Source: Arthrobacter sp. FB24
GTDB taxonomy: Bacteria; Actinomycetota; Actinomycetes; Actinomycetales; Micrococcaceae
Length of the DNA stretch: 64,000 nucleotides
NCBI RefSeq assembly: GCF_000196235.1
Contig: NC_008541.1
Span: 3,410,001 to 3,474,000, forward strand
Reading direction: 5' to 3'
Below are positions 47,914 through 57,111 of this stretch, one piece after another. The notes below the pieces were generated by a model. That model saw nothing but the letters and a program-made list of their open reading frames with translations. It made no database searches and was not told the origin of the DNA. The translations under genes and the position numbers were made by a program. The first letter of the stretch is position 1, and each line of letters opens with the position of its first letter.

Positions 47914-48935
47914 CAGTATTTGATGACCACGCGGCCGTCGATCTTGGCGTGCTTCATCTCGTCAAGAACCGCATTGACTTCCGAGAGTTCACGGGTGGAT
48001 ACCGTGGGGTGGATCTTGCCCTGGGCGTAGAAATCCAGGGCCTCCTCCAGGTCCTGCCGGGTGCCCACGATCGAGCCGCGGACGGTCAGGCCCTTGAGCA
48101 CAATCTCGAAGATCGGTGCCGGGAAGTCGCCCGGCGGCAGGCCGTTGAACACAATCGTCCCGCCGCGGCGGGCCATCCCGATGGCCTGTCCGAAAGCTGA
48201 CGGGTGCACCGCCGTGACCAGGACTCCATGGCAACCTCCGGTTTCGCGCTGGATGACTTCCGCCGGATCTTCGTGCAACGCGTTGACGGTGAGCTCAGCG
48301 CCGTGTTTCTTGGCCAGGGCGAGTTTGTCGTCCGCGATATCCACGGCGGCCACCCGCAGGCCCATGGCCACGGCGTACTGCACGGCGATGTGGCCCAGGC
48401 CGCCGATACCCGAAATGGTGACCCACTGGCCCGGCTTGGCCTCGGTCATCTTCAGTCCCTTGTAGACCGTGACGCCGGCACAGAGCACCGGGGCGACCTC
48501 CACGGGGTCGGAGCCCGCCGGAATCCGGGCGGCGAAGCGGGTGTCAACGAGCATGTACTCGCCGAACGAGCCGTCCACGCTATAGCCGGCGTTCTTTTGC
48601 GCTTCGCAGAGGGTTTCCCAGCCCGTGCGGCAGTACTGGCAGTCGCCGCAGGCGGACCAGAGCCAGGCGTTGCCCACTAGGTCCCCGACGGCCAGGTCGG
48701 TGACACCCTCGCCGAGGGCGACCACTTCGCCCACGCCTTCGTGGCCCGGGATGAAGGGCGGTGTCGGCTTGACCGGCCAGTCACCCTCCGCGGCGTGAAG
48801 GTCGGTATGGCAGACCCCGGTGGTGATGACCTTGACCAGCGCCTCGCCACGGCCCGGAGTGGGAACGGGGAGGGATTGGATCTGGAGGTCTTTTCCGAAT
48901 TCAGTTACTACGGCTGCTTGCATTGTCGTCGTCAT
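47913..48935 (-). CDS. adhA: Zinc-dependent alcohol dehydrogenase (AdhA/AdhP-like)
   Basis: 340 residues. Catalytic zinc ligands: Cys in TTGVCHTDLHAAEGDW, His in IPGHEGVGEVVALGEGV; structural zinc cysteines in WLWSACGDCQYCRTGWETLCEAQ; NAD site GIGGLGHIAVQYAVAMGL. Oxidises ethanol or related alcohols (or reduces aldehydes) with NAD. It follows the aldehyde dehydrogenase gene and overlaps the DUF779 gene. Confidence 0.94.
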   Translation of the reverse strand: MTTTMQAAVVTEFGKDLQIQSLPVPTPGRGEALVKVITTGVCHTDLHAAEGDWPVKPTPPFIPGHEGVGEVVALGEGVTDLAVGDLVGNAWLWSACGDCQYCRTGWETLCEAQKNAGYSVDGSFGEYMLVDTRFAARIPAGSDPVEVAPVLCAGVTVYKGLKMTEAKPGQWVTISGIGGLGHIAVQYAVAMGLRVAAVDIADDKLALAKKHGAELTVNALHEDPAEVIQRETGGCHGVLVTAVHPSAFGQAIGMARRGGTIVFNGLPPGDFPAPIFEIVLKGLTVRGSIVGTRQDLEEALDFYAQGKIHPTVSTRELSEVNAVLDEMKHAKIDGRVVIKY

Positions 48936-48977
48936 TGGCGAAATCCTTGCGTCGTTGAAGCATTGCTTGGGTGGCGC

Positions 48978-49013
48978 GGGCGGGGACGGATCAGTGCTAA
49001 TCCGTCCCCGCCC
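48978..49013 (-). terminator. Hairpin between the aldehyde and alcohol dehydrogenase genes
   Basis: GGGCGGGGACGGAT (48978-48991) pairs with ATCCGTCCCCGCCC (49000-49013), 14 bp, 14 nt past the ALDH stop. Without a U-run it may be a transcript processing or partial termination point between ALDH and ADH. Confidence 0.55.
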
Positions 49014-49027
49014 GGGTTCAGTGCGGC

Positions 49028-50551
49028 TTAGAAGAAGCCGAGTTTGTTTTCGTTGTAGCTGACCAGGAGGTTCTTGGTCTGCTGGTAGTGGTCCAGCATC
49101 ATGGAGTGGTTCTCACGTCCGATGCCGGAGGACTTGTAGCCGCCGAACGCGGCACCGGCCGGGTAGGCGTGGTAGTTGTTGACCCAGACACGGCCCGCCT
49201 GGATTTCACGCCCGGCGCGGTACGCCACGTTGCCGTTGCGGGACCAGACGCCGGCGCCGAGGCCGTAGAGGGTGTCGTTGGCGATGCCCATGGCGTCGTT
49301 GTAGTCGCTGAAGCGCGTCACGGACACCACCGGACCGAAGATCTCCTCCTGGAAGATCCGCATCTTGTTGTGGCCTTCGAAGACGGTGGGCTGGACGTAG
49401 AAGCCGCCGGCCAGGTCGCCGGGAAGCTCGGCGCGGGCGCCGCCGGTGAGCACCTTGGCACCCTCCTGCTTTCCGATGTCGATGTAGGAGAGGATCTTCT
49501 CGAGCTGGTCATTGGAGGCCTGGGCGCCCACCTGGGTTTCGGTGTCCAGCGGGTTGCCCTGGATCATCTTCTCCACGCGCGCCACGGCATCGGCCATGAA
49601 GGAGTCGTAGATGTCCTCCTGGACCAGGGCGCGGGACGGGCAGGTGCAGACTTCGCCCTGGTTGAACGCAAACAGCGCGAAGCCCTCCTGCGCCTTGTCG
49701 TAGAACGCGTCGTCCTTGTCGGCAACGTCGTTGAAGAAGATGTTCGGGCTCTTGCCGCCCAGCTCGAGGGTGACCGGGATCAGGTTCTGGCTGGCGTACT
49801 GGCTGATCAGGCGGCCGGTGGTGGTTTCACCGGTGAACGCGATCTTGCGGATCCGGGGGCTGGAGGCCAGCGGCTTGCCGGCTTCGACGCCGAAGCCGTT
49901 GACCACGTTGATGACACCGGCGGGAAGGATGTCGCCGATGAGCTCCATCAGGACCAGGATGGACGACGGCGTCTGCTCGGCCGGCTTGAGGACCACGGCG
50001 TTGCCGGCGGCCAGGGCCGGGGCGAGCTTCCAGACGGCCATGAGGATGGGGAAGTTCCACGGAATGATCTGGCCCACGACGCCGAGCGGCTCGTGGTAGT
50101 GGTAGGCCGTGGTGTCATCGTCAAGCTGTGACAGGCGGCCTTCCTGGGCGCGGACCGCGGAGGCGAAGTAGCGGAAGTGGTCGGCAGCCAGCGGAATGTC
50201 CGCGTTGAGGGTTTCGCGGATCGGCTTGCCGTTGTCCCAGGACTCGGCCACGGCGAGCATCTCGAGGTTCTCGTCGATGCGGTCGGCGATCTTGTTCAGG
50301 ATGGCTGCGCGCTCGGCAACGGAGGTCTTGCCCCACGAGGGTGCGATCTTGTGCGCGGCGTCCAGGGCCAGCTCGATGTCTTCGGCCGTGCCGCGGGCCA
50401 CCTCGCAGAATGCCTTGCCGGTGACCGGGGTGATGTTCTCGAAGTACTGGCCCTTGACGGGAGCCACCCATTCGCCGCCGATCCAGTTCTCGTAGCGGTC
50501 CTTGAACGTAACCTTCGAACCTTCGGTACCGGGCTGTGCGTAGACAGTCAT
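49028..50551 (-). CDS. Acetaldehyde/aldehyde dehydrogenase (ExaC/AldA-like)
   Basis: 507 residues. Class I ALDH fold: NAD site [30 protein letters not shown], catalytic Glu in [10 protein letters not shown] and catalytic Cys in [11 protein letters not shown]. The N-terminal [34 protein letters not shown] and C-terminal NKLGFF are typical of ExaC-type acetaldehyde dehydrogenases. It oxidises acetaldehyde from ethanol or other aldehydes. Preceded by its likely regulator and followed by ADH and DUF779 on the same strand. Confidence 0.95.
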   Translation of the reverse strand: MTVYAQPGTEGSKVTFKDRYENWIGGEWVAPVKGQYFENITPVTGKAFCEVARGTAEDIELALDAAHKIAPSWGKTSVAERAAILNKIADRIDENLEMLAVAESWDNGKPIRETLNADIPLAADHFRYFASAVRAQEGRLSQLDDDTTAYHYHEPLGVVGQIIPWNFPILMAVWKLAPALAAGNAVVLKPAEQTPSSILVLMELIGDILPAGVINVVNGFGVEAGKPLASSPRIRKIAFTGETTTGRLISQYASQNLIPVTLELGGKSPNIFFNDVADKDDAFYDKAQEGFALFAFNQGEVCTCPSRALVQEDIYDSFMADAVARVEKMIQGNPLDTETQVGAQASNDQLEKILSYIDIGKQEGAKVLTGGARAELPGDLAGGFYVQPTVFEGHNKMRIFQEEIFGPVVSVTRFSDYNDAMGIANDTLYGLGAGVWSRNGNVAYRAGREIQAGRVWVNNYHAYPAGAAFGGYKSSGIGRENHSMMLDHYQQTKNLLVSYNENKLGFF

Positions 50552-50602
50552 TGCTAGCTCCTTTGCTGTGCAGATGATGAGCGGCCTGTGCTGGCGGCCG
50601 CC

Positions 50603-50648
50603 GTTGCATTCAGCGTAGGAGCAGGGAGGTTGCAGTCAGGTTGCAACC
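50603..50648. promoter_or_regulatory. GTTGCA repeats in the ALDH promoter region
   Basis: Three copies of GTTGCA (50603-50608, 50629-50634, 50640-50645), the last within a perfect palindrome GGTTGCAACC (50639-50648), all in the 123-nt gap between the regulator stop and the ALDH start. Candidate operator for the GAF-domain regulator. Confidence 0.45.
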
Positions 50649-50674
50649 CGAGTGACGCAGCTCACGTTGGCGGG

Positions 50675-52075
50675 TCAGGCGCTGAGTTCCGTTTCCAGCC
50701 GTTCGAGATCGGCGACGACAGCGGCCCGCTTGGGTGAGCGCGGCGGCAGGAGCTTCAGCGCGGCGAGGCGGACGCCGACGTCGTCCTTTGCTTCCGGGAG
50801 TTCCGCGTACTTCAGCAGCGCATCAGCGCTGCCGTCGGTCAACACCGCTTCGCGCAGCAGCGAGGAAACGCGGTCCCGGAGTTCCACGATGCCCGGAGCT
50901 TCGGACCGCGGCAGCACAGCGCCGCGGTAGATCTCCAAGGCGATGCGGTGCGCCCCGCGCTGCAGGCAGTTCAGGACCTGGCTGGAATCGGGCATGAGGT
51001 CCATGGGCAGCCGGTACGGGCGCGAGCCGGGGACGGCTTCCGGGCTGAGCTGTTGCAGGACCTTGCGCAGCCGCACCATCTCGGGGCGCAGCGTCATGGA
51101 AGAGCCGTCCCCCGGGTAGAGCAGGGTGCAGAGTTCCTCCGCGCTGAGCCCGTCCGGATGGACGCTGAGGAGTGCCAGGATTTCGCTGTGCCGGGCCGAA
51201 AGCGCCACGGTGCGGCCCTCGATGCTGAGCAGGGCCTGGTCGCGGCCCAGGAGCTGGAGGCTGTTGCGGTAAAGGCTGCCTTCCGCAGCGGATGCGGTCC
51301 GTGCCGCCGAAGCCTGGGTCCGCCGTCGTGCCGGCGCTGCCTGGCGCGCCGCCGCCAGCTGGAGCCGCTCCACGCGCAACTGGGCCTGGGCCGCCGCAAC
51401 GGTTGCCTCGACTAATGACAGCGTGTGGGGCGCGACGGCTGACTCGGTGCCGGTGATGTCCACAACACCCAGCAGGGCGCCGGAATCGGGGTCGTGGAAC
51501 GGCACTGCCGTGCAACTCCACGGGTGGACGGAACGCTTGTAGTGTTCGGCGCCGGCAATCTGGATGCTGCGGCCCACGGCCAGGGCGGTGCCCGGGGCAC
51601 TGGTGCCCACACTGGCCTCGGACCAGTCAGCGCCGGCCACGAACATCATGCCCTCTGCCCGGCGCTGCATCACGGCGTCGCCCTCCACCCACAGGAGCCG
51701 GCCCACTTCGTCGCCCACGGCAACCAGCAGGCCGCTGTCGTGGCTGGGGAGGACCAGGAGTTTATGGATGACGGGCATGATGGTGGCCAGGGGGTGCTGC
51801 CTGCGGTATTCCTCGAGCTCTTCCTGGTCCAGTGCCAGGGGCGCCTCGGGGTTGTCCGGGTTCGCCCGGAACTGGACGGACCGCTGCCAGGATTCCTCCA
51901 CCAGGCTGCGCAGTCCGGGCACGCGCACACCCGCAGGGCCGCCCGCGCTGCCCGCACCCAGCGGTCCCGGTCCGGCCAGCAGCTCGTGGCCTGCCAGGGC
52001 ATCGCGCTGGAGCAGAGCCGCAGCGTCGTACCTGTCTGCGGTGCCCGCGACAGCCGGCTGCATGATCTTCCTCAT
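50675..52075 (-). CDS. GAF-domain transcription regulator (AcoR-like, no AAA+ domain)
   Basis: 466 residues. After an Ala/Gly-rich arm the sequence SRVPGLRSLVEESWQRSV and a GAF-type domain (about 90-230, SVGTSAPGTALAVGRSIQIAGAEHY, HPWSCTAVPFHDPDSGALLGVVDITG) match the N-terminus of acetoin/aldehyde regulators AcoR; the sigma-54 AAA+ centre is missing. Residues about 285-360 form a winged helix (LSARHSEILALLSVHPDGLSAEELCTLLYP, TLRPEMVRLRKVL) like OmpR/SARP DNA-binding parts. The ATG at 52075 has GGGGAG upstream. Placed to control the ALDH genes. Confidence 0.88.
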   Translation of the reverse strand: MRKIMQPAVAGTADRYDAAALLQRDALAGHELLAGPGPLGAGSAGGPAGVRVPGLRSLVEESWQRSVQFRANPDNPEAPLALDQEELEEYRRQHPLATIMPVIHKLLVLPSHDSGLLVAVGDEVGRLLWVEGDAVMQRRAEGMMFVAGADWSEASVGTSAPGTALAVGRSIQIAGAEHYKRSVHPWSCTAVPFHDPDSGALLGVVDITGTESAVAPHTLSLVEATVAAAQAQLRVERLQLAAARQAAPARRRTQASAARTASAAEGSLYRNSLQLLGRDQALLSIEGRTVALSARHSEILALLSVHPDGLSAEELCTLLYPGDGSSMTLRPEMVRLRKVLQQLSPEAVPGSRPYRLPMDLMPDSSQVLNCLQRGAHRIALEIYRGAVLPRSEAPGIVELRDRVSSLLREAVLTDGSADALLKYAELPEAKDDVGVRLAALKLLPPRSPKRAAVVADLERLETELSA

Positions 52076-52176
52076 TGGACTCCCCTGCCTGCACAACAGT
52101 GTGCCAGGCGTGACGGCATGCCGAAGTGGCTTGGTCCGGACAGTCTAGTTCCCGCCCGGCCCCGCCGCCACAGGAA

Positions 52177-53631
52177 TTAGTCTTCGGCGCTGCGGGAAAT
52201 GCGGATCATTTCTTCACGCGGCACAACCTTGATGCGTTCACGCACGACGCCGGTGTCCGCTTCCGCTTCGGTCCACGCCTTCCCGAGGGCTGCTTCGTGC
52301 GCGTCGAGCCTGTTCCAGCCTTCCCAGGTGGTGTACTCCACGCCGCGCTCCTCGAGCAGGGCGATGATGGCGTGCGGGTCCGGGTTCTGCGCGGGCGGCA
52401 GGGTCAGCCGGTCTTCGAGCAGGCAGCCTATGGTCTCCAGGGCATCCCCCTTCGTGTGCCCGATCAGGCCCACCGGCCCGCGCTTGATCCAGCCGGTGGC
52501 ATAGATCCCCGGGACGGGGTTCCCCGCTTCATCCAGCACGCGGCCGCCCTCGTTGGGGATCACACCTGCCTTGGCGTCGTATTCCAGTTCATCCAGCGGG
52601 GAACCGTGGTACCCGATGGCCCGGTAGACAGCCTGGACGGGGTAGTCAATGTACTCCCCGGTGCCTTTGACGTTGCCCGTGCCGTCCAGCTGCATCCGTT
52701 CAAACTTGATGCCCGCAACCTTGCCCGTGCCCGCGGAGTTGCCCGCGGCGTCGTAAATCTCCACCGGGCTGTGCAGGAAGTGCAGGTGGAGCCGGCGGGA
52801 GGAAGGCACCTCGGCCTCGGTGTGCTCCTCGACCAGCCAGTTGGTCATCGTATTGACCATGGTCTTGGTCTGGTTGTTGGTCCGGATGGCTTCCTCGGAG
52901 GCTTCGTCGAACTCGAAGTCCTCCGGGTAGAGCACAATGTCAACGTCCTTGGCATGGCTCAGTTCGCGCAGTTCCAGCGGGGTGAACTTCACCTGGGCGG
53001 GGCCGCGGCGGCCGAAGACGTGGACGTCGGTAACCGGGGACTTCTTCAGCGCCTGGTAGACGTTGTCCGGGATTTCCGTGGACAGCAGCTCGTCGGCGTG
53101 CTTGACCAGCATGCGGGCCACGTCCAGGGCCACGTTGCCGTTGCCGATCACGGCGATTTCCTTGGCATCCAGCGGCCATTCGCGCGGCACGTCGGGGTGG
53201 CCGTCGTACCAGGAGACGAAGTCCGCGCCGCCGAAGGAGCCTTCAAGCTCGACGCCGGGAACGTTGAGGTCGGCGTCCTTGATGGCTCCCGTGGAGAAGA
53301 TCACGGCATCATAGAAGGCGCGGAAATCGTGGAGTTTCAGGTCGCGGCCGTACGTCACATTGCCGAGGAAGCGGATGTCGCCGCGGTCCAGGACCTTGTG
53401 CAGGGCGTTGACGATGCCCTTGATGCGCGGGTGGTCCGGGGCCACGCCGTAGCGGATCAGGCCGTACGGGGCGGGATAGGCCTCGAAGAGGTCGATGCTG
53501 ACCTCGAAGTCGCCGTCTTTGACTTCATTGGACTTGGTCAGGATGTCCGCGGCATAGACGCCGGCCGGTCCGGCGCCGACGATCGCGACGCGGAGGGGAC
53601 GTTTGGGAGTGGTTTCGGCCGAATTGGACAC
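52177..53631 (-). CDS. fprA: FAD-dependent ferredoxin-NADP(+) reductase (FprA-like)
   Basis: 484 residues from the GTG at 53631 (AGAAGGG upstream; ATG 13 codons earlier is alternative). FAD site VAIVGAGPAGVYAAD, adrenodoxin-reductase-like YGLIRYGVAPDHPRIKGI, NADP site VIGNGNVALDVARML, and the C-terminal GWIKRGPVGLIGHTKGDA. Such enzymes pass electrons from NADPH to ferredoxins serving cytochromes P450 or other acceptors. No ferredoxin or P450 gene is adjacent. Confidence 0.94.
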   Translation of the reverse strand: MSNSAETTPKRPLRVAIVGAGPAGVYAADILTKSNEVKDGDFEVSIDLFEAYPAPYGLIRYGVAPDHPRIKGIVNALHKVLDRGDIRFLGNVTYGRDLKLHDFRAFYDAVIFSTGAIKDADLNVPGVELEGSFGGADFVSWYDGHPDVPREWPLDAKEIAVIGNGNVALDVARMLVKHADELLSTEIPDNVYQALKKSPVTDVHVFGRRGPAQVKFTPLELRELSHAKDVDIVLYPEDFEFDEASEEAIRTNNQTKTMVNTMTNWLVEEHTEAEVPSSRRLHLHFLHSPVEIYDAAGNSAGTGKVAGIKFERMQLDGTGNVKGTGEYIDYPVQAVYRAIGYHGSPLDELEYDAKAGVIPNEGGRVLDEAGNPVPGIYATGWIKRGPVGLIGHTKGDALETIGCLLEDRLTLPPAQNPDPHAIIALLEERGVEYTTWEGWNRLDAHEAALGKAWTEAEADTGVVRERIKVVPREEMIRISRSAED

Positions 53632-53699
53632 CGGGAGCCCTTCTGGAACTGAGAGACGGCGCCAGGTCACTTAGCGCACAATTCCCCCATTCTAATTGC

Positions 53700-54710
53700 T
53701 CAGCCGGCTTTCTTCGGGGAGCTGTTGATGGATACGACGTCGCCTTCGCGGTACAGCATGGCGCGCAGTTCCGCTTCCGCCGAACCGGTCCGGCGGGGGT
53801 CGATGGTCTCCCCCGCGGAAAAGTGGTCCAACAGCCGCGGATCCACGTAGCTCTTCCGGGCGATCGACGGCGTGTTCCCCAGCACCGCGGCAGCGTCCTG
53901 CATCGCAAGGCTGATGGCGCGCTTCTTCGCAGCCACCGTCGCCTGCGGCCCGGTGCGGGCCAGGCTGACGGCTGCCGCCACGGTGCCGCGGAGGGTGCGG
54001 AAGTCCTTGGCGGTGAAGTCCGCGCCCGTGCGTTCCTTGACGTACTCGTTGATTTCCGCGCTGCCTACAGGGTGCCAGCTGCGCCCGTTCCTGTACGCCA
54101 GCAGCCTGGCGTTCCCGCCGCGGCGCTTCAGCGAGCGGACCAGGGCGGCGAGGTCGGCGTCGTCGATCTCCGAATCCCAGGTCTTGCCGCTCTTCGCGGG
54201 GAAACTGAGCCGGAGGCTGTCCTGCTTGACCTTCACGTGGGCGCACAGCAGGGTGGCCAGGCCGTGGCTGCCGTTCTCGTTGGTGTACCGCTCCGATCCC
54301 ACCCGCAGTGAACCGCTGTCCAGCATCCTGAAGGCACCCGCCAGGACACGCTCGCGCGAGAACCCCTCGCTCCGGAGGTCCAGGGTGACCAGCCTGCGTG
54401 CGGTCGGCAGGGATTCGGCGAGCTGAAGGGCACGGTCGAACTTGAGCCGGTCCTTCTTTTCCCGCCAGGCCGGATGGTAGATGTACTGCCGGCGGCCCAC
54501 GGCGTCGAGCCCCGTCGCCTGGATGTGGCCGTTGTCGTAGGGCGCGATCCACACATCGGTCCAGGCCGGCGGGATGCCGATGCTTTCCAGCCGCTCCCGC
54601 ACGGGACCCGGCGGAAGCGTGGAACCGTCAAGGTCGCGGTACGTAAAGCCGGTTCCCGCGGCCAGGCGCCGGTAGCCCCTGCCCGAGGCGTTGCTGTGGC
54701 GGAGCCTCAT
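53700..54710 (-). CDS. Type IB DNA topoisomerase (poxvirus/bacterial type)
   Basis: Relaxes supercoils by a 3'-phosphotyrosyl nick, 336 residues. N-terminal domain (1-85) with TPPAWTDVWIAPYDNGHIQATGLDAVGRRQYIYHP in pieces IPPAWTDVWIAP and GHIQATG, the catalytic Arg in KDFRTLRG (Arg238) and the nucleophile Tyr288 in ARKSYVDPRLLD. The bacterial family is short and nonessential. It lies 69 nt upstream of the FprA gene on the same strand. Confidence 0.92.
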   Translation of the reverse strand: MRLRHSNASGRGYRRLAAGTGFTYRDLDGSTLPPGPVRERLESIGIPPAWTDVWIAPYDNGHIQATGLDAVGRRQYIYHPAWREKKDRLKFDRALQLAESLPTARRLVTLDLRSEGFSRERVLAGAFRMLDSGSLRVGSERYTNENGSHGLATLLCAHVKVKQDSLRLSFPAKSGKTWDSEIDDADLAALVRSLKRRGGNARLLAYRNGRSWHPVGSAEINEYVKERTGADFTAKDFRTLRGTVAAAVSLARTGPQATVAAKKRAISLAMQDAAAVLGNTPSIARKSYVDPRLLDHFSAGETIDPRRTGSAEAELRAMLYREGDVVSINSSPKKAG

Positions 54711-54833
54711 CGTGCGGCCCGCTCAGGATGCGAATTCATAGTGGTAAGCGTACTGAGTACCGCAAGTCCCCGGGACACCGCGTGCGGGGAATCTGTACCG
54801 TGTTGGCGGAATACCGTCCACGGAGGTGGTGTT

Positions 54834-55901
54834 ATGGATCGTGTGCCTATACCCGACGGAACCGCCCCAGCATCTGCCCTGACCACCACGGGTGCGCCCG
54901 CTCCCGGCGGGCATTCCGGTGGCACATCCGGCGGACTGCCGCCCCGCCCGGGCGTCGTTCTTAAGGCGGTGGACAAGGACACGACGGCGGGTGTCCTCTT
55001 CGGGATCGGCGCTTACGGGCTCTGGGGGCTTCTGCCCCTGTACTTCTTCGTCCTGCAGCCCGCCGGGGCGGTGGAAATCGTGGCCAACCGGGTGGTGTGG
55101 TCGCTGGTGTTCTGCACACTGCTGATCACGGTCACCCGTTCATGGCGTGTCCTGGCGGCTGCCTTCCGGGACCGGACCGTCCTCGGCCCGTTGTCCATCG
55201 CCGCGGCCCTTATCGCCGTCAACTGGCTGACGTACACCTACGGCGTGACCACCGGCCAGGCCGTGGAGGCGTCCCTGGGTTACTTCATCAACCCGCTCGT
55301 CTCAGTCCTGCTGGGCGTGTTCGTGCTGAAGGAAACGCTGCGTCCGCTCCAATGGGCCGCCGTCGGAATCGGCTTTGTTGCCGTGGTGGTCCTGACGATT
55401 TCCTACGGCAAGCTCCCGTGGATCGCGCTGACGCTGGCCTTCAGCTTCGGGCTGTACGGGTTCGTGAAGAAACGGATCGGGCCCAGGGCGGATGCCGTCA
55501 CCAGCCTGACGATGGAGACCGTGGTGCTGACTCCCTTGGCGGCCGCCACGATGATCTACCTGGCAGTCAGCGGCACCAACACGCTTGGGACGCAGGGCCC
55601 CGGGCACTTCTGGCTGCTGGTTGCTTCGGGCGTGATCACGGCCGTGCCGCTGCTGTTCTTCGGAGCCTCCGCGCGCCGCCTGCCCATGACCACCATCGGG
55701 CTGCTGCAGTACTTTGCCCCGGTGCTGCAGTTCATCGTTGCCCTGGTGGTGTTCAGGGAAACCATGACCCTGGACCGCTGGATCGGCTTCGGTGTGGTCT
55801 GGCTTGCGCTGGTGGTGTTGACCGTGGACATGCTGGCAGCGACCCGCCGGAACTCCGTGGCGCGGAAGCGTGCCCTGGCCGGAGCGCGAACGGGCAGCTA
55901 A
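54834..55901 (+). CDS. rarD: EamA/RarD-type transporter
   Basis: 355 residues: a 45-residue low-complexity N-terminal arm with GHSGGTSGG, then ten helices in the two-EamA-repeat layout (GIGAYGLWGLLPLYFFVL, VVWSLVF; LQYFAPVLQFIVALVVF). RarD marks are the NWLTYTYGV and YFINPLVSVLLGVFVLKE segments. Substrate unknown. Clear GGAGG before the ATG. Divergent from the topoisomerase gene (123 nt). Confidence 0.92.
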   Translation: MDRVPIPDGTAPASALTTTGAPAPGGHSGGTSGGLPPRPGVVLKAVDKDTTAGVLFGIGAYGLWGLLPLYFFVLQPAGAVEIVANRVVWSLVFCTLLITVTRSWRVLAAAFRDRTVLGPLSIAAALIAVNWLTYTYGVTTGQAVEASLGYFINPLVSVLLGVFVLKETLRPLQWAAVGIGFVAVVVLTISYGKLPWIALTLAFSFGLYGFVKKRIGPRADAVTSLTMETVVLTPLAAATMIYLAVSGTNTLGTQGPGHFWLLVASGVITAVPLLFFGASARRLPMTTIGLLQYFAPVLQFIVALVVFRETMTLDRWIGFGVVWLALVVLTVDMLAATRRNSVARKRALAGARTGS

Positions 55902-55944
55902 GCCCCGCCACTGGGCCGCTCAGCTGGGTGGTGAGCAGGCCGGG

Positions 55945-56814
55945 TCAGGGAGCCATGGCGGTGTCCACCCGCTCGTACTCGCGCGGAATAACCACCATGG
56001 GCACCGGCAGCGCCCGGAGCACTTTGTTGGCCGTGCTGCCGATGAACAGCTTGTTCCGCTCGGCCAGGCGCGAGGAGCCGACGATCAGGATCTCCCCGTC
56101 ATCCCACTCGAGGTCGTCGATGCACTCCTCGATGGTGCGGCCGTGGGCCACTTCCACCGTGACCTTGTGTCCTTCGGGGAGCCTGCGCGAGGCTTCGGTG
56201 AGCACGGTGTTGGCGTGGATGTGGGCCGCGTTGACCACTTCTCCCGGATCCCCTTCTGCGTCCAGCTCCACCAGGGAGACCATGCGCAGCGGAACGCCAC
56301 GTCGCTCGGCGGATCCGATGGCGACGTCGATGGCGGCATCCGCCCCGGGCCGCTGTCCGACGGCGAGTGTCAGCCGGGATATGGCCTCGGTCCGGCGGTA
56401 CCCGCGCGGGGCCAGCGCCACAGGCACCGGCGAGGCGTGCAGGAGCGCGTTCGCCACGCTGCCCACGGTGTGGCGTTTGAACAGCCCGTTGCTTGCCGCG
56501 CCCACCACGATGAGTCCGGCTTCGATATCGACCGCGGCCTCGATCAGTCCCGCGGCGAACGACTCGGCGTGGCGAACGTGGAATTCGACGGGCACGTCGG
56601 CCGGGACCAGGCCAAGCCCTTCGCGCTGCGCGTCCTGCACAGCCTTCTCGCGGGCGAGGTCATGGCCGCTTGCCACCTCGTGCGCAACGTGCAGGCCCCT
56701 GTCCACCACATAGACGAGGTCGAGCTGCGCGCCCTGTGCCTTGGCCAACGCGGACGCCAGGGCAACTGCATCGGCGCCGCGCTCGTTTGGTGTGTAGCCA
56801 ACTACGTATCGCAT
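55945..56814 (-). CDS. Universal stress protein with tandem Usp domains
   Basis: 289 residues made of two Usp units. Unit 1 (1-140) starts MRYVVGYTPNERGADAVALASALA and has VVGAASNGLFKRHTVGSVANALLHASPVPVALAP, an ATP-binding G-x2-G-x9-G(S/T) variant; unit 2 (about 145-285) has VGSSRLAERNKLFIGSTANKVLRALPVPMVVIPREY. These bind ATP and help survival in stress or stationary phase. Single gene. Confidence 0.92.
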   Translation of the reverse strand: MRYVVGYTPNERGADAVALASALAKAQGAQLDLVYVVDRGLHVAHEVASGHDLAREKAVQDAQREGLGLVPADVPVEFHVRHAESFAAGLIEAAVDIEAGLIVVGAASNGLFKRHTVGSVANALLHASPVPVALAPRGYRRTEAISRLTLAVGQRPGADAAIDVAIGSAERRGVPLRMVSLVELDAEGDPGEVVNAAHIHANTVLTEASRRLPEGHKVTVEVAHGRTIEECIDDLEWDDGEILIVGSSRLAERNKLFIGSTANKVLRALPVPMVVIPREYERVDTAMAP

Positions 56815-56993
56815 GGGTGATACCCCTTTTTGGGTCTGGGGCAGAATCCAGCCTCGCTCGGGGTTTCCGGGCGACGTCGGCCGGTCTGCGTTCCTGCAGT
56901 GGTACTGCTGACTCTAGCCCACAGCGGCTCAAATCAGAGGTGACATTCGGCCCGAAAAACAATCCATGGACACCCGCACCGGCGGCACAAACG

Positions 56994-57026
56994 GAAGAGC
57001 CGCGGACGGTCGGTCCGCGGCTCTTC
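56994..57026 (-). terminator. Terminator hairpin after gabT
   Basis: GAAGAGCCGCGGAC (56994-57007) pairs with GTCCGCGGCTCTTC (57013-57026), 14 bp, loop GGTCG. A second 10-bp stem (57035-57044 with 57052-57061) lies between it and the gabT stop. Confidence 0.7.
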
Positions 57027-57111
57027 GGTTGGCGCCCGGGTGCCCGGATCAGGCACCCGGGTGGAGTCCCAGTGGTTGGGCCCTGGTGGGGTCCCGGGTC
57101 TTGGTGGGGTG

